Assembly: GCF_963169125.1 (NCBI RefSeq)
Contig: NC_084796.1
Span: 90,938,888 to 91,002,887, forward strand
Reading direction: 5' to 3'
From: Humulus lupulus
Taxonomy: Eukaryota; Streptophyta; Magnoliopsida; Rosales; Cannabaceae
Length of the DNA: 64,000 nt
The translations under genes and the position numbers were made by a program. Of the stretch, positions 24,691 to 36,854 are shown piece after piece. The stretch's first letter is position 1. Each line of letters starts with the position of its first letter. The notes under the pieces were generated by a model. The model saw nothing but the letters and a program-made list of their open reading frames with translations. It was not told where the DNA came from and made no database searches.

Positions 24691-25420
24691 GGTTTTTCCC
24701 AACCTTTGTTTTTCAATTAGGGATGGATGTGTCCATTGTTACCTCCCTGGGCTCCTCCATGGGCTCGAAAACCCTCTCCTTTTGAACCTGAGGATCCGAT
24801 TCTTCAGACTCCCCGACTTGAACAACCGGTACCTCCATCTCCTCTGGACGGTGCTGCTCCGGGTCTACTGCCTCGATCACCAATACTGGTTCTTTAGGGA
24901 TACATTGTAGCATTGACTGGCCTTCTTCTAGTCCCCACGAACTGTGCCGATTCCCGCCTCCGGCGGGGAACTTCATGCATAGGTTGCGAATTTAAGTGAC
25001 CACCCCAAATTATACAAAGGTTGGACGCCCCAAGATGGCATTGTATGCCAAGGATCAATCCACTACAACGAAGGTACAGTACTTGAAGGCCTGATAAGGT
25101 GCTTCTCCGATCATCACGGGAAACTTGATTTTCCCCATTGAAATGAGCCTTTCCCCATATATCTCGTATAAATTATAGGTGCATGGGGACAGATCGCTCG
25201 TGGTCAGCCCAATCTTCTCGTAGGCTGACTTAAAAAAGATGTTCACTGAACTCTTGTTGTCAACCAGGATCTGAGCCACCATCATATTGGAATTCTGGCT
25301 CTCGACAATCAAAGAATCGTGGAGGGGAATATTGACCCTCCGAGCATCATTCTAGGAGAATGTGATGACTTAGTCAGTCATTTTGGGCATTTGTGCTGGT
25401 AGCTGAGCTAATGTTAGAAC
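24691..25420 (-). pseudogene. T2 Tat protease and linker
   Basis: The minus-strand frame 25312-25055 has ILVDNKSSVNIFF, the Tat protease active site with the usual G replaced by K (DNGSS to DNKSS). PVMIGEAPYQAFKY follows. The frame 24976-24713 is an acidic E/P/V-rich linker leading to RT. Stops break the frame between blocks. Confidence 0.75.
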
Positions 25421-27596
25421 TTAATCATCGTGATTCAAGGCTCGCGCTTATCTATTCTACGAACCCCAGGAGGTGCCCCCCCAAGTGAGGTCCTCTAGAG
25501 TTAGTTCCCACTCTTCAAGTCATTGGGGGAGGCCCACGGACTATTTGTTGTTGTGGGGCTGTGGGTATTGTTCTCGGAGCTTGGGGAGTTGCCTGCTGAG
25601 GAGGTACTCCCTCGGTCAGGGACTGAACAGACCATTATCTGCCCCGAGCATATTGATGGAGATGCGTCTAACTTATTGAGGTTCTCGATCTCATCCTTGA
25701 GTTGTCAGCACTCGTTGGTGTGGTGCCCCACGTCATTATGGAACTTAAAAATTTGTTGGGATCTCTCTTGTCCCTTTCCTTTCGAATGGGTTGTGGCTTC
25801 TAGTAGTGGACGTATTGTTCTATGGCCAAGAAGATGTTCTCTCAAGACTCCACCAAGTCCGTGTACTCGTAGTACTATGGGACATACTTGTTTTCAATGG
25901 CCACTCCTTGTCCTGCCAACGCTGCCCCTGTTCCCTTGGGCTTTCTGCCCTTGCCTTTGCCCCCGCGCTAACTTCTGCATGGTACAACCGAGTGGGTTGG
26001 TGCTGCAATTTCAGCACTAAATGCAGGCTGAAAAGCACTGTATCCAGTGGATGCAGCTCCATATCTCATTGGAGCGACGCTAAAGCCAGCAGGGGGCATG
26101 GCACTAAAGTCGGCTGACTAGATAGTCGGGCTGAACTACGGGGTACCCACCACACTCTATTGGACATGAGTGTAAGGGTGATACTGGGTTCCCGGAGCCA
26201 TTGGTCTCAGAGCTAATGGAGCAGGGAAAGTGATGGACTGACCAAATGCCCTAATCTAAGCGTTCTCCAAGTTTATGTATTCTTGAGCTAATCGAATAAA
26301 GGTCATCTCATAAAGGAGATCATGCCGAAATGCCCACTTGTAGGGCCATCAATTGGTGGTGGTCTTTGATCCTTTTCGTCCTTTCGGCTTCCTCCTTGAA
26401 GCACTTTATGTACGCCTTGAGGGTCTCAAGAGGGTCTTGCATTATGTTAGGGAAGGCGTTGACCCCAAAACTTACCTTTCTAGGTGCTAGAAGCTGTCTT
26501 CGGAATGAAGAAGAGAGCTGGTACAACGAGTGAATGGACCCTCGTTTTTTTGAACCATTCTTCTGCTGAGCTCGTTAACGTCAATGGGAACATGTGGCAT
26601 TTCGCATCCTCGGAGACAGTATTCAATAATATCAACTGGTTGATCGTTAACAGATGATTAGTGTGATCTGCGTTTCCATCATAAGACGTGATGGCATGTA
26701 TCTTGAGGCCTCGTGGAAACGGTGCTTCCAATATGTGGGGAGCACATGGATCCCCATCCCCGTCTTTTGAGTTGTATTCCTGGCCTAGTCTTCAGGCCAT
26801 TCTGAGCATAATGTTTTTCAAGCTCTCCAATTCTGCGTGGAGAGGTTCACGGTCTTGATTGACACTCTGTTGCAGGTGTTCTCTTTTCTGAGCCCTGAGA
26901 TCGTCTTGGAGGTCTGTCTGACCTTTCTTTCTGAGGTTGCTCTCAGAGGATGCTATACCCCTATGAGCATTGACGTCATCTCGTAGGTCTGGTTGACCTC
27001 ATTGGCAACAACTATCCTCGAGATACCCTACTTCGGTCTCCCCATTGAAGTCGATGTTCTCGTTGTTAACCGAGATGTTGAAGCCTTGCTCCCGGTGAAT
27101 CAAAATGTTCTTGCAGCTGGCCCCTGGCCTCGGGTCTTGCAAAGCTGGCGAGGTGTTGACGTGACACCTCCTCCAGGCCTAGCATGGCCTGCCTCAACAC
27201 ATCTAGGAAGAATTCCATTGGCACCCCAAGCGCTGGCGGTGTAGTGATGTCCTCAAACATTCTCCCCCGTCTTTTTGTTTGTCGGCCTCTGGGCTTTATT
27301 GTGTTCGGGGCTCGACGAACCTTTTTCTGCCCTAGAGTAGGGTTTTCATCAACTCTACCCTAGCCGGCTATGCTGTCGTAATCATCATTTGCCTCTGCAT
27401 CTGCCGGCTGAGTATAATCCTCTTTGTATTATTCGTCATCACCTCTATCGCCTATGCCGTCGTAAACATCATTTGCCTCATATTCCTCCTGGACCATCTC
27501 TGGGAGGTCTTGTGGAGGTGGACGACTAGTTTCCCCATGCTCGGCTCCAGCGGGAGGGGTTGCATCATTTGGTAAGTTCCTTCTAGTTGTTAACAT
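25421..27596 (-). pseudogene. T2 Tat gag (broken)
   Basis: An ATG at 27596 opens MLTTRRNLPNDATPPAGAEH, a plausible Gag N-terminus just inside the leader. It runs about 50 codons to a stop. The 26731-26480 frame carries the conserved capsid block with HAITSYDGNADH and CHMFPLTL..SAEEWF. 26526-26320 continues with VNAFPNIMQDPLETLKAYI. The region 25420-26320 holds the degraded nucleocapsid end, and plus-strand ORFs there are shadows. The predicted role is particle formation. Confidence 0.8.
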
Positions 27597-27645
27597 GGTC
27601 GTTTTTCTTCAAGCTTTCTTCAATCTCTCAATGAAAGCACCAAAA
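27597..27645 (-). promoter_or_regulatory. T2 leader and primer site
   Basis: Immediately inside the 5' LTR edge (27646) the minus strand reads TTTTGGTGCTTTCATTGAGA, a primer-site arrangement I associate with the Tat lineage. I did not assign the tRNA. Confidence 0.6.
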
Positions 27646-28526
27646 TGTTGACCGCCTTTTTCGCTATCAACCTAATCTAAGAACTCGATAGGAATCAGAA
27701 GAAAATGATGCATAGACTTTACATGGTTTAGGCTATAAAAGAGCCCCAGTCCATGAGTCTTTGGTATTAGTGAGTTTGAACCTTGTTTGAGCCTGCTTCA
27801 ATGGAGTATCAGGCAGCGTATATATTGCTTTGAATTTACAATTTCTTAATGAGCCAGAGTTATCAACCCTTTACAAGGAAATACCACAACCCTATGTATA
27901 GAGGTATGGGTCATTAATGCCCTTAATCAACATTTAATACACATTCCCTATTATTTGGGGTGTAAACTGCTAATAAATTACATATGAATGCACTAAAAAA
28001 TACCATGGGCCCAGGTAGATTGCACATGGCTCATTTGTAGAAAGTTGCCCACCAACTTCATGGGGAATGAGCGAATGTCAGGATACGACACATGTTTGCC
28101 CATGTCAGGCGGTATTGTGGGAAATGCTGATTTTTGAGTGTACGAAGTCGACACCACTAATCGAGGCTTGCCAAAAGTTGTGAGATGATCTTCTGGTGGG
28201 CCACAACAGCGGCGAGTGACACCTGGTAGCTATTATAGGTAAGAGGACAAGAATCCTAGACCCGGGGATTGGCGAATGAAGAGGGTGAGGACCATTTGAA
28301 TGGTCCTCGGGGTGTGACCTTACTTGGAGACATCCGCGTCTTGGAGACAGGTCATAGGATGTGACTTTGCCTAAAGACATCTTTGTCTAGAGGATAGACC
28401 TGTAGGCATGGCCTCACTTGGAGACATCCGCGTCTAGCTAGACCATAGTACGAAACATCACTAGCAATCGAGGAGCTTATTTACTCCTCTAGCGAATGTC
28501 GCATGTCCTCTGGTGAAACACAGACA
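27646..28526 (-). repeat. T2 5' LTR
   Basis: 881 bp from TGTTGACC to CACAGACA. It is the uninterrupted partner of 12402-12984 plus 22766-23070 and shows the empty site of the G1 insertion near 28218-28240 (GACACCTGGTAGC). Confidence 0.85.
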
Positions 28527-28530
28527 AAAA

Positions 28531-28870
28531 TGGATTTGGAGCTAGAATTATTTTAATTTCTCCTAAAGGACATCGCTTCCATACCACTCTCAGATTTGGT
28601 TTCGACACCTCCAACAAAGAAGCAGAGTATGAGGCAATAATGTTCGGAGTTTGGATAGCAAAGGAGCTTAAAGTAAGAGAAATACAATGCTTTAGTGATT
28701 CTCATTTCATTGTTAATCAAGTATTAAGGGAGTATCACACTCGAGGAATCAAAATGGTAGCTTATCTAACTAAGATTAAAAGCTGAATTGTCTGAATTTG
28801 AGTTCTACTCTGTCGAGCAAGTCCCCCGTGAACAGAACACTAATGTTGATTCTCTAGCTTGACTCACCAC
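28531..28870 (+). pseudogene. T1 Tat RNase H
   Basis: The plus-strand frame shows GFGARIILISPKG, NKEAEYEAIMFGV and CFSDSHFIVNQV, followed by a YSVEQVPREQNTNVDSLA block. These are RNase H landmarks including the E and D positions. A frameshift lies near 28780. The N-terminal part with the first catalytic D is missing at the T2 junction. Confidence 0.8.
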
Positions 28871-28880
28871 CACCAAAAAA

Positions 28881-29870
28881 ATGAACACATTAAATGTTGT
28901 CTCTGTAGAATTCCTGGAACAGCCAAGTATCGAGAAGGAGTCAGTGGAAGTCAAAGTAATTTGCACAGAACCTACCTGGATGACTCCTACTGTCAAGTAC
29001 CTCACGATTGGTAAACTACCAGAAGAACGAAAGAACGCAAGAAAATTATTGTATCAGATACCATGGTATGTTATGGTTGAGGGGATTCTCTACAGACAAG
29101 GTCATTCATTGCCCCTCCTGCGATGTTTTCTGCCCAAGGAATCCCAAGCCATCCTTTGAGAAGTACATGAAGGGTTACTGGAGACCATGCTGGAGGGCAA
29201 AATTTGGCTTTGAAGGTACTAAGGCAGGGCTTCTTCTAGCCTACACTCAAGAAACATTTTACCACGTATGTCCTAAAGTGAAATAAGTGCCTATGTTTTG
29301 CCACTATTGCTCGTGCAACATTAATTGAACCGACCATGATTTCTTCACCTTGACCATTTGCTATATGGGGAATCGACTTAATCTACTCGTTGCCAACTGG
29401 AAATGGAGTTCGCTATGCGGTTGTTTCCATTGACTACTTTACTAAGTGGGTTGACACCGAGCCTCTGGGAACTATAACCTCAAAGAGAGTCTTATATTTT
29501 TTCGTGAAGAACATCATATGCTTTTTTGGACTCCCAAAAAAGATTATGTCTAATAACGAGACCCAATTCGGTGCTGACCTATTCACAACCTTTTGTCAGA
29601 AATATGGCATAATGAAGAGTTTCTCCTTGTAGCATACCTTCAAGCTAATGGACAAGTCGAGGAAGTGAACAAAACCCTAAAGGCAAGTTTAAAGAAGCGA
29701 ATAGAAAATTCTAAAGGTCTATGGCCAGAACTGCTCCCGCAAGTGCTCTGGGCCTACATGACCTAACATCGCACATCTATTGGGCACACACCCTTCTCTC
29801 TAACCTTTTGAAGCGAGGCTATGCTCCCAGTGGAGGCTCAAGTGCCACGGACTTGGAATACTCTACGTCT
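28881..29870 (+). pseudogene. T1 Tat integrase (broken)
   Basis: An open frame 28881-29159 covers the region before the zinc finger (YVMVEGILYRQG). 29390-29632 covers the core start with VVSIDYFTKWVDTEPL and GLPKKIMSNNETQF, the second catalytic position altered from D to N (SNNETQF). The C-terminal part to about 29870 is frame-shifted. The H2C2 finger near 29160-29290 is degraded. Confidence 0.8.
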
Positions 29871-30665
29871 AAAAAAATACTCTCAGTAATAGAACGACTT
29901 TGTTCGTTTTTAATGTTTTTCATTTTTATTTTTTTTTGTGTAATGCTTATTTATAAAAGTTGTTCTATTTTTATAACACAGGATTGCTACGTAATTTAAA
30001 TGTAGAATCAATATTTTATCTTATTCTTGTGATTTATTATGAGCTCATAATGTAAACGCGGCCTATAATATTCATAAATTCTTATTGATTGGGGGCATAT
30101 AACCAATGAAAAGTCTTTTAAACATTCAACAAATTTAGGCTAAAATTTTTGCAACTTAGAATTTTGAAAATTGGTTACTCTAATGCTTCTTAAAGCTCAA
30201 GTTTTCAAGGAAATTCCGAATACGAACTAAATGAAGAAAATTAAAAGCATAAACAAAATTCTTGAACATAACTAGGTACAAAAATCCTAGAACTAAACCA
30301 GGTCCAAGGCTTGATTGCTAACAGGTGTAACACTATTAGTTAAAAAAACTCTATGATATTTGCAGGTCATCGACCATAATTAATTGGTCGAGCCATCAGG
30401 CATTTATCTTGATCTAAAGTTAACCCCTATGACTATGCCAATGTACAAGGACTTAAAAAAAATAGTTCATAAACATGGCAAGATAATAGGATAAGGGGGA
30501 CAACAAATAGATAAGAAATTAATAAACATATACTAACGCAAGTATATGAATAACTCGAGGAAAAATAACCTCAAACTAAGCACAAAGGAAATTGTCTCGG
30601 CCCAAAGGGCCCACATACAAAGCGCTTCAAACCAAAAATAAAAAACTATACATGTGTAAAAGAGG
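29871..30665. other. T1 spacer between integrase and antisense gene
   Basis: AT-rich sequence with no recognisable domain. It is the usual place for long non-coding sequence 3' of pol in Tat elements. Confidence 0.5.
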
Positions 30666-32577
30666 TCACCCTTCATCTCTGAGCCCCGGTAACCTGCCCT
30701 CGGGATGATACCTATTCCTTCTTGGCCCCTGCCGCAGCTCCGGAAGCCTCGACTGTATCCGCAGGCTCTTTTGATAACCAGTCCTGAAATTTGGCGAAGT
30801 AGCGCCTTCAAACTTCTGCGTCCAGAATAAGAAATCCCCTTCCTGATTATACGCCCAGACCCAATAGAACATTTCTTCTAAATAGCTCTCTGCTTTAGCA
30901 ACGTCCTCATTGACCTTGGCTTCGACCTCCGTATGCCTTTGCTTGAGACTGTTGACCTCTGCAAGCTTCTGCTTAAGATCGTTAACCTCAAGCTGAAGCT
31001 ATTCTCGATGTCAAACTGTCTCCAAGGCTTGTGCTTTGGCAACTCGCTCATTCTCTTACGATGTCTTTAGGGCATTGTTGGCCTGGTCCATGGCGGCCTT
31101 CGTCGCGTTGGATTCCTCCAAGGCGACCTGCACCTTCCCCAAGGTGTTCCAAGCCTTCTTAACCTCAACTCAGACACGAGTGATGCCACAGATCTGAGCC
31201 ATGAAAGACTATAAACAAAGGATAAAGACATGCTAGTTTTTGACGGCATGTGACAGAAGGAAAATGATAAGTATAATACTTACCGTCAGATTCATCCCCA
31301 ACGTAGAGTCAAGGACAGTCGTTGATGGTCATGACTCAATAGTCAGCAACTCTTTCACGCTGACCACACTCGAGTGTTTCATCATATGGCTCACAATTTC
31401 CTGATATGAGTTGTGCAAAGACTCTAGATATTTCTCCAACCTAAGGAGGGAAACTGGGACAATGACTGTTGGGGGTTCGGTTTGGGTGACCAGCTGGACA
31501 AGAGTGGGATTGCGTGGAGTTGGTGGAGAATCCAGTAGGGTCGTGACTACGGTCATCTGAGGCTGCATCTGCTTCTTGGTGGAGTTGGCACCCTTGTCTT
31601 TTAAAGGAGATCCGGTGGTGGCTCCAACGTCGGGAATGATTTTCTTTGAAACCCTCACCTTTTTACATGTGTTCTGGTTGTGAGAGCTTCCTTTAGATTC
31701 ATGTCTTTGTCTTCAAAAGAGCGAGTAAAAATGTCAGTCCCAAGAAATGTTAGTCAAGTCAACATAAAGCAAAGAGTAATAGTACAAGAACCCTACCCTC
31801 CAAACTAGAAGAAGAAACTACTATGATCTGCTCTGGATTATGAATCGGGCATAGTAAAACCTCTAACTCTTAGATTATCGGAGGAGGGGGAGACCCTAGT
31901 ATTATAACATTTTGAGATCTACGGGGTTCAAGCTCCTAGTCTAGAATAGACTTGTGCTCAGCCTGGCTAATACCTGGGGTAAAAACTCCATGACACAGGG
32001 AAGGCCATGACAAAAGGTTTGTACCGTATTCTTGAAAAATAGTGGAACTAATAGCAAGGTATTATCTACCACTATAGTACATTTGAGGTATCTATGATCG
32101 TGGTATACAACCAATTGGTTAATACAATGAAGACGAGTCACATTCAAGTCCGGATATACCAGATGTCGACTTATGAGCTTCCTCAAATTGAATCTAACTA
32201 GCCTAAATCTGGTAGCATACCGATTTATTTTTCTATATGGATTACCTTGGCCTGTGGTTCCGACTGCTGCCCTCGATTTAGCAATGCCTTGACCAGAATT
32301 CTGATTATTTTAGGAGTTATTCTTTTACGCACCAACTGTGCAACCTCCTCTTCTTCATCAACATCCTCAGCGACCGACGGAAGCTCCATGGCAAGAGGGA
32401 GCTCGGGGAGGGGGCCTCGGACCCTCATGGCAAGCGTCTAATCCTCGTGTATCAGCTTGCAAGCCACCATGATGGCTTCATACACTACCATCTGGAACTC
32501 TTTCTCCTTTGTAGGAGCATGGGCCAAAGTCTCATTTTGAACTCTAAGGGTCTCTGACCGTTTCATTCTCTTATATA
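30666..32577 (-). pseudogene. T1 antisense gene, 3' exons
   Basis: These are minus-strand exons continuing the gene that starts near 48939. Exon 3 resumes at 32577, reads about 110 codons in frame (acidic EDVDEEEEV, basic RKRITPK) and ends at a donor AAG/GTAATCC (intron from 32245). A further exon ends at 31284 with a donor ACG/GTAAGTA. A 75-bp intron (31283-31209, ending TTTATAG) leads in phase 0 to the last exon, 31208-30666. That exon encodes a coiled-coil-like stretch (DLKQKLAEVNSLKQ) followed by EEMFYWVWAYNQE. At least four in-frame stops in the last exon are single C-to-T changes from Gln or Arg codons. The middle exon borders (31680-32240) are not settled. The role is unknown. Confidence 0.6.
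31209..31283 (-). other. Predicted 75-bp intron in the T1 antisense gene
   Basis: It runs on the minus strand from GTAAGTATTATAC to CTTTGTTTATAG. Removal joins phase-0 codons on both sides without a frame change. The size is near the lower range of normal plant introns. Confidence 0.6.
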
Positions 32578-32582
32578 TAGCT

Positions 32583-34233
32583 TGTAACGTCCCAAAATTA
32601 CCTAATAAGGCTTAGGGCCTTGATTAGGGGGCCGGATGAAAATTTGTGGAAATATGTGTTTAATTGCTATATTAGTTGTAAATATGTGAATTATGTGATA
32701 AAATGATTAAATGCGCATATTTAGGGATATTAAATATGCATATGGGCCACTTCTTATTAGAAGGGCGAATTTGGTAATTTGGTCGTTGTGGGCATAAATG
32801 TGATATATGTGACAGACCACACTATTATGTGGGTTTATTTAAACTATTCGGCACAAGGCGATACTAGGGAGAAAGTTAGCGGGAAAGTCACAACATGATC
32901 CAATACCTGACTCAGGGAGAGTGAAGGGGTATTTTGGGTATTAGATAATTAATCGGGTTATCAAGTTATGAAAATAAATATTTGATATATATTTGAAGTT
33001 AGAGAGATTAGGAGGGAATATTGGGGAAATTTACAATTTTTCCCTCGGGGACGTTTTTGGTACCCCGAGCCTTGGGATTAACTTAGTCACTTAAGGGACA
33101 AAAGAAAAAAGGTAGGAAACACTTAGAAGCTCTGCCTGGAACCGACTCTCCCTCTCCAATTACTCTCTTCTTTTACTCTCAAGAAGCTCTTCCAAGCTAA
33201 CCATTGAACCAAGGGAGTTTTGGGCTAGGTTCACAAGAATGGGAGCTCTAGACTTGGAGATTAGCTAAGTATTAGCTTATGGATTCAAACAGAGATTGAG
33301 GTAAGCTTTGAATTATGGTTTTAGCATTTAAATTCTGAGTTTTCATGGCTGGTTTTAAGTGTTCTTGAGCTCGTAAAGTTAAAATATTTTATTGGTGGCT
33401 TAGTGAGTTTTGGGACTAGTTTTCTGTTGGGTTTTATTGTTGGGAGCATATTTGAGCTGTTGTGTTGATTTAATTATGGTGTTGGGATGATTTTGGGTTA
33501 AATTGGATGAGATTTGGCTATTGAAATGGAGGTTTTTCTAGGTGTGAAAGGGTTGGGTCGCAGCTCTGTTCTTGGTATGTCGCAGCCTTCTAGAGCAGAT
33601 GAGAGCCAAGGAGGAGGGCGGGCCATGGCGCGTGTCTACTGGATGGGGAGGCTGGGCCTCTGACTTTGGGCGAGCCGCAGTATGGGGGCATAGGGTCGTG
33701 GCTCTCAAGGGCTTTTTGGACCCCTAGAAGGTTTTGAACGCGGAAACTCAACCTTAGTGGCTCGGGATTGTTTCCATTACTAGGTTTGGTGGAACCTAAG
33801 GTCCTAGAGGCTAGGACTTGGTCTAGAAGCCTTTGATCACTCGATAGTAATAGAATACTATTTTATGGTTGTGACTTAGGCTATCGCTAGGGGCTTGGAG
33901 TCGGGATCATGCTCGATGGTCGTTCTTATTTACGCTTGCTTGAACCTAAGGTAAGAAAATTGAACCCAGAACATGTTGTATGTGATTAGGGCTTGGCCCA
34001 TCTATTATATATTAATATGATTAGGGCTTGGGCCCCATGATTGGCTATGTTAGGCTATTGTTCTATATGCTTGTTGATAAATTCTTAAGTGCTTATATTC
34101 GTTGCATGAATTCTATGGTTAGGGCATGTGGCCCCGTTATATGAATATGTTAGTATTATGAAAATGGTTATTCTATGGGATTATATGATTAGCATAAGTA
34201 TGTGTTTATTTTGTCGGGATGTGCCTATCCACA
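32583..34233 (+). repeat. G2 5' LTR fragment
   Basis: About the first two-thirds of a Tekay-type LTR, truncated at 34233. Its last 245 bp match 47120-47368 of the G2 3' LTR closely, which then continues for a further 795 bp. No ORF. Confidence 0.85.
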
Positions 34234-34364
34234 GCATTCATATTACTTCCTAATCATTTAAGCATGTAAACATGTATACACAATTACCAAACCCTAAGTC
34301 GAGCTTGTCTTTAGCGGCGAATGTACATGTCCAACCAATCTTTAGGAACCGTTAAACCTAGGAC

Positions 34365-34376
34365 GCTCTGATACCA
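34365..34376 (-). promoter_or_regulatory. G3 primer binding site (initiator tRNA-Met)
   Basis: The minus strand reads TGGTATCAGAGC, a perfect 12-base complement to the plant initiator tRNA-Met 3' end, three bases from the LTR edge. Confidence 0.85.
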
Positions 34377-34379
34377 AGT

Positions 34380-36854
34380 TGTAACGCCCTAGGTAGCCAA
34401 GACCGTTACACTGTGTGTTTATAAAGGTACAAGACTTGCTAATCAAGTCATTTAGTTAGAAACGTGTTACTGTAACCATAATTGAACTAGGGTTAAAATA
34501 TTTTGGTCATAAAAGATACATTTCATTTAGATAAACATTTCGTACACGAGATCCCAAAAGAAATAGAGTTTAAAAGACAGTTTACAAAACTTCCAGGTTG
34601 CAAACAAGTACTGGCCACTCTAAGGGAAAAACAGACATTTAGGCTTCCCCTGTCCTGTACCACTCCTCGACCATGGCGACCGACCAGCTGACTATGTACA
34701 TTCAGCCTCAAAGCTCTCCAACTCAGGACTGGTTCACCTTGCTCTTGCCTTTACCTGCACCACGAAGAACCTGTGAGCCAAGGCCCAGCAAGAAAACGGT
34801 AATGCATAGCATAAGCGACAACCAATATACAGATAATTCACAAGTCATGAATCAGATATACAACAGGTCATATTGCTCACATAAATAGTGATATCAATCT
34901 ACAAACTGGTAATCAGTTATTCAGATAACAAACTCAATATAATCATCAATTTAAACAACAATAAAACATATGACACTAAAATTCAGGGTCGGCATTTTTA
35001 GGCTGCACCTTCTGATTATCCCACGGACTCCGGCTTGCTTAGGCCAAGCTCAGTGATTATGTACTTAACCTCAGCTACCAGTGGCTGACCCGCGCCCTGT
35101 GTGCAAATATTGATTCCAGCACTCTTAGACAATTTATAACATGTCCCCATGGCCTAATACCACGTCATGACATCTCATATAAATATATGGAGCTCTTAGT
35201 CCAAACATAATCACATAACCGGGTGTAGTTTCTTACCTTTAATTCCGGATGCTTTGGTTAATTGAAATGATCCTCGAGCACGATCCTGTCTAAGCCCTAG
35301 TGTACACCTAGTCACAAATGTAACATAGAATCCTCATTAACATTCAATTCTGTAACCTAACCTTGGGACCAATCTCGAGCCCTCGGGAAGCCTTAATTCC
35401 ACCAAAGGGGATGGTGGAATCAAACCCCGAGCCCCCGGGCAAAAACCCTAAGAAAATACCCAAAAATCCACTTCTGAAGACAAGGTAGTGCTACAGCGCC
35501 ACAAAGTGGGCGCTACAGCGCTACAGACAGAGGAAAAATCCCCTAGAAAACCCAGGCATACCACTGTAGCACTCTACTACTAGCGCTACAGTGCTACAAA
35601 TAGCATTGAAAATTCCCCCGAGTTTTCCTACGAATTTCCCCGAGCCAAAACTCCCTAGAACCCCTCCAAACCTTAACTACAATTCAAAATAAGCCTAACA
35701 TCCATTACATCTCATCCCACATAGCCCAACAACCTTAAATTTCGCCACATGCACCATCAAACAAAGAAAACAAGAATTGAACTTAACACTCAAGAACTCA
35801 TTAGAAAAATCATAAATAACCCAGTAACTCAGATGATCAAGCTCATAATTCCTTACCTTTGATGGGGAATTCGACCCTAGATTTTCCTTCAAGCCCTTCC
35901 AGTTGTTAGTTACTCAGTTCCCAAAGATTAATTCCCCTAACTTCCATCCAAAACCCAAGTTCAGAAATCAACTCTAACAAAGCTCAGAAAACTCATCAAA
36001 ACCTTTAAACCTTACCGCAATTGAGTAGTTGATTCTTGCTAAATCCTCTAGCCTCACCAAGGACCCTAGCCCTAAGTTCCAGCCTAAGATTTCTCTGAGT
36101 TGACAGCTTCAAAGTCTTCAAGAAATGGTGAGGGATAGGCAACCCATGAGGGAGAAAGAGAGAGGTAACTCAAGTGTTCTGTTTTTTCTTCTTTCCTTCT
36201 TCTTTTCTTTTCTTTCAACTTCCAACATATTCTACAACTTCCACTAAGTGTAAAAAGCAGAAAACACCCTTATCTCCTTTTAACCAACAAATGACCATTT
36301 TTCCCTCCCATTAAAACATAAGCCTTTAGACATTCTAAGGGCATTTTGGTCATTTGCTCCCAATTCCCGCTAATTCCTTAAGTGTCCCTAATAATTACCG
36401 CTTAAACCCCATCACCTAATTAATTGCCAACTATTTTCCTCAATGTCTAATAGTCTCGATTATATTTCCCAGATTCCCAGAAATATCCCCAGGCTCACCC
36501 CGAGCCAAGTATAAATCCCCACCGTGACTTTTTTCCTAAACCGCTCACTAGGATCGCCTTGAGTCACAAGCTGCAAATATATCCAAATAATAATGTGGTC
36601 TCAACAATTTATCACAAATAATCATGTTTATGCCCTCAACGGGCCAAAATTACAAATATGCCCTTATAATCTAAACATGGCCTACGTGCATACTAGTACT
36701 CATAATCATGCATCTCATATATCCAAATAATCATATAAGCATGCTTATCACATAATCATGCATTTAACCATTTAAATCATACATAAACAAATTATGCCCT
36801 CCCGGCACATTAATCAAGGCCCTTAAGCCTTATTTGTAATTTTGGGTCGTTACA
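34380..36854 (-). repeat. G3 full-length LTR
   Basis: 2475 bp from TGTAACGCCC to GGGTCGTTACA. Short ORFs inside it have no domains. A GCGCTACAG-type short repeat occurs at about 35490-35600. It is flanked by the primer site on the left and the polypurine tract (36855-36871) on the right. Confidence 0.9.

Larger units (their letters stand above)
12402..28526 (-). mobile_element. T2: Ty3/gypsy Tat-lineage retrotransposon nested in T1
   Basis: Two LTR copies flank a 4.6-kb interior. The right LTR (27646-28526) is the 5' LTR of a minus-strand element. The left LTR (12402-12984 plus 22766-23070) is the 3' LTR, split by G1. The two are the same length within a few bases once G1 is removed, but clearly diverged by eye. 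On the minus strand the interior holds gag, protease and the first part of RT, then an abrupt loss of the rest of pol. It ends with an antisense (plus-strand) gene start and a purine-rich tract before the 3' LTR. The element is non-autonomous. Confidence 0.85.

Noticed and set aside
25523..26020. 165-codon plus-strand ORF
   Set aside because: It lies opposite the T2 gag, whose conserved capsid and nucleocapsid blocks are on the minus strand. The plus-strand frame has no domain and is a shadow.
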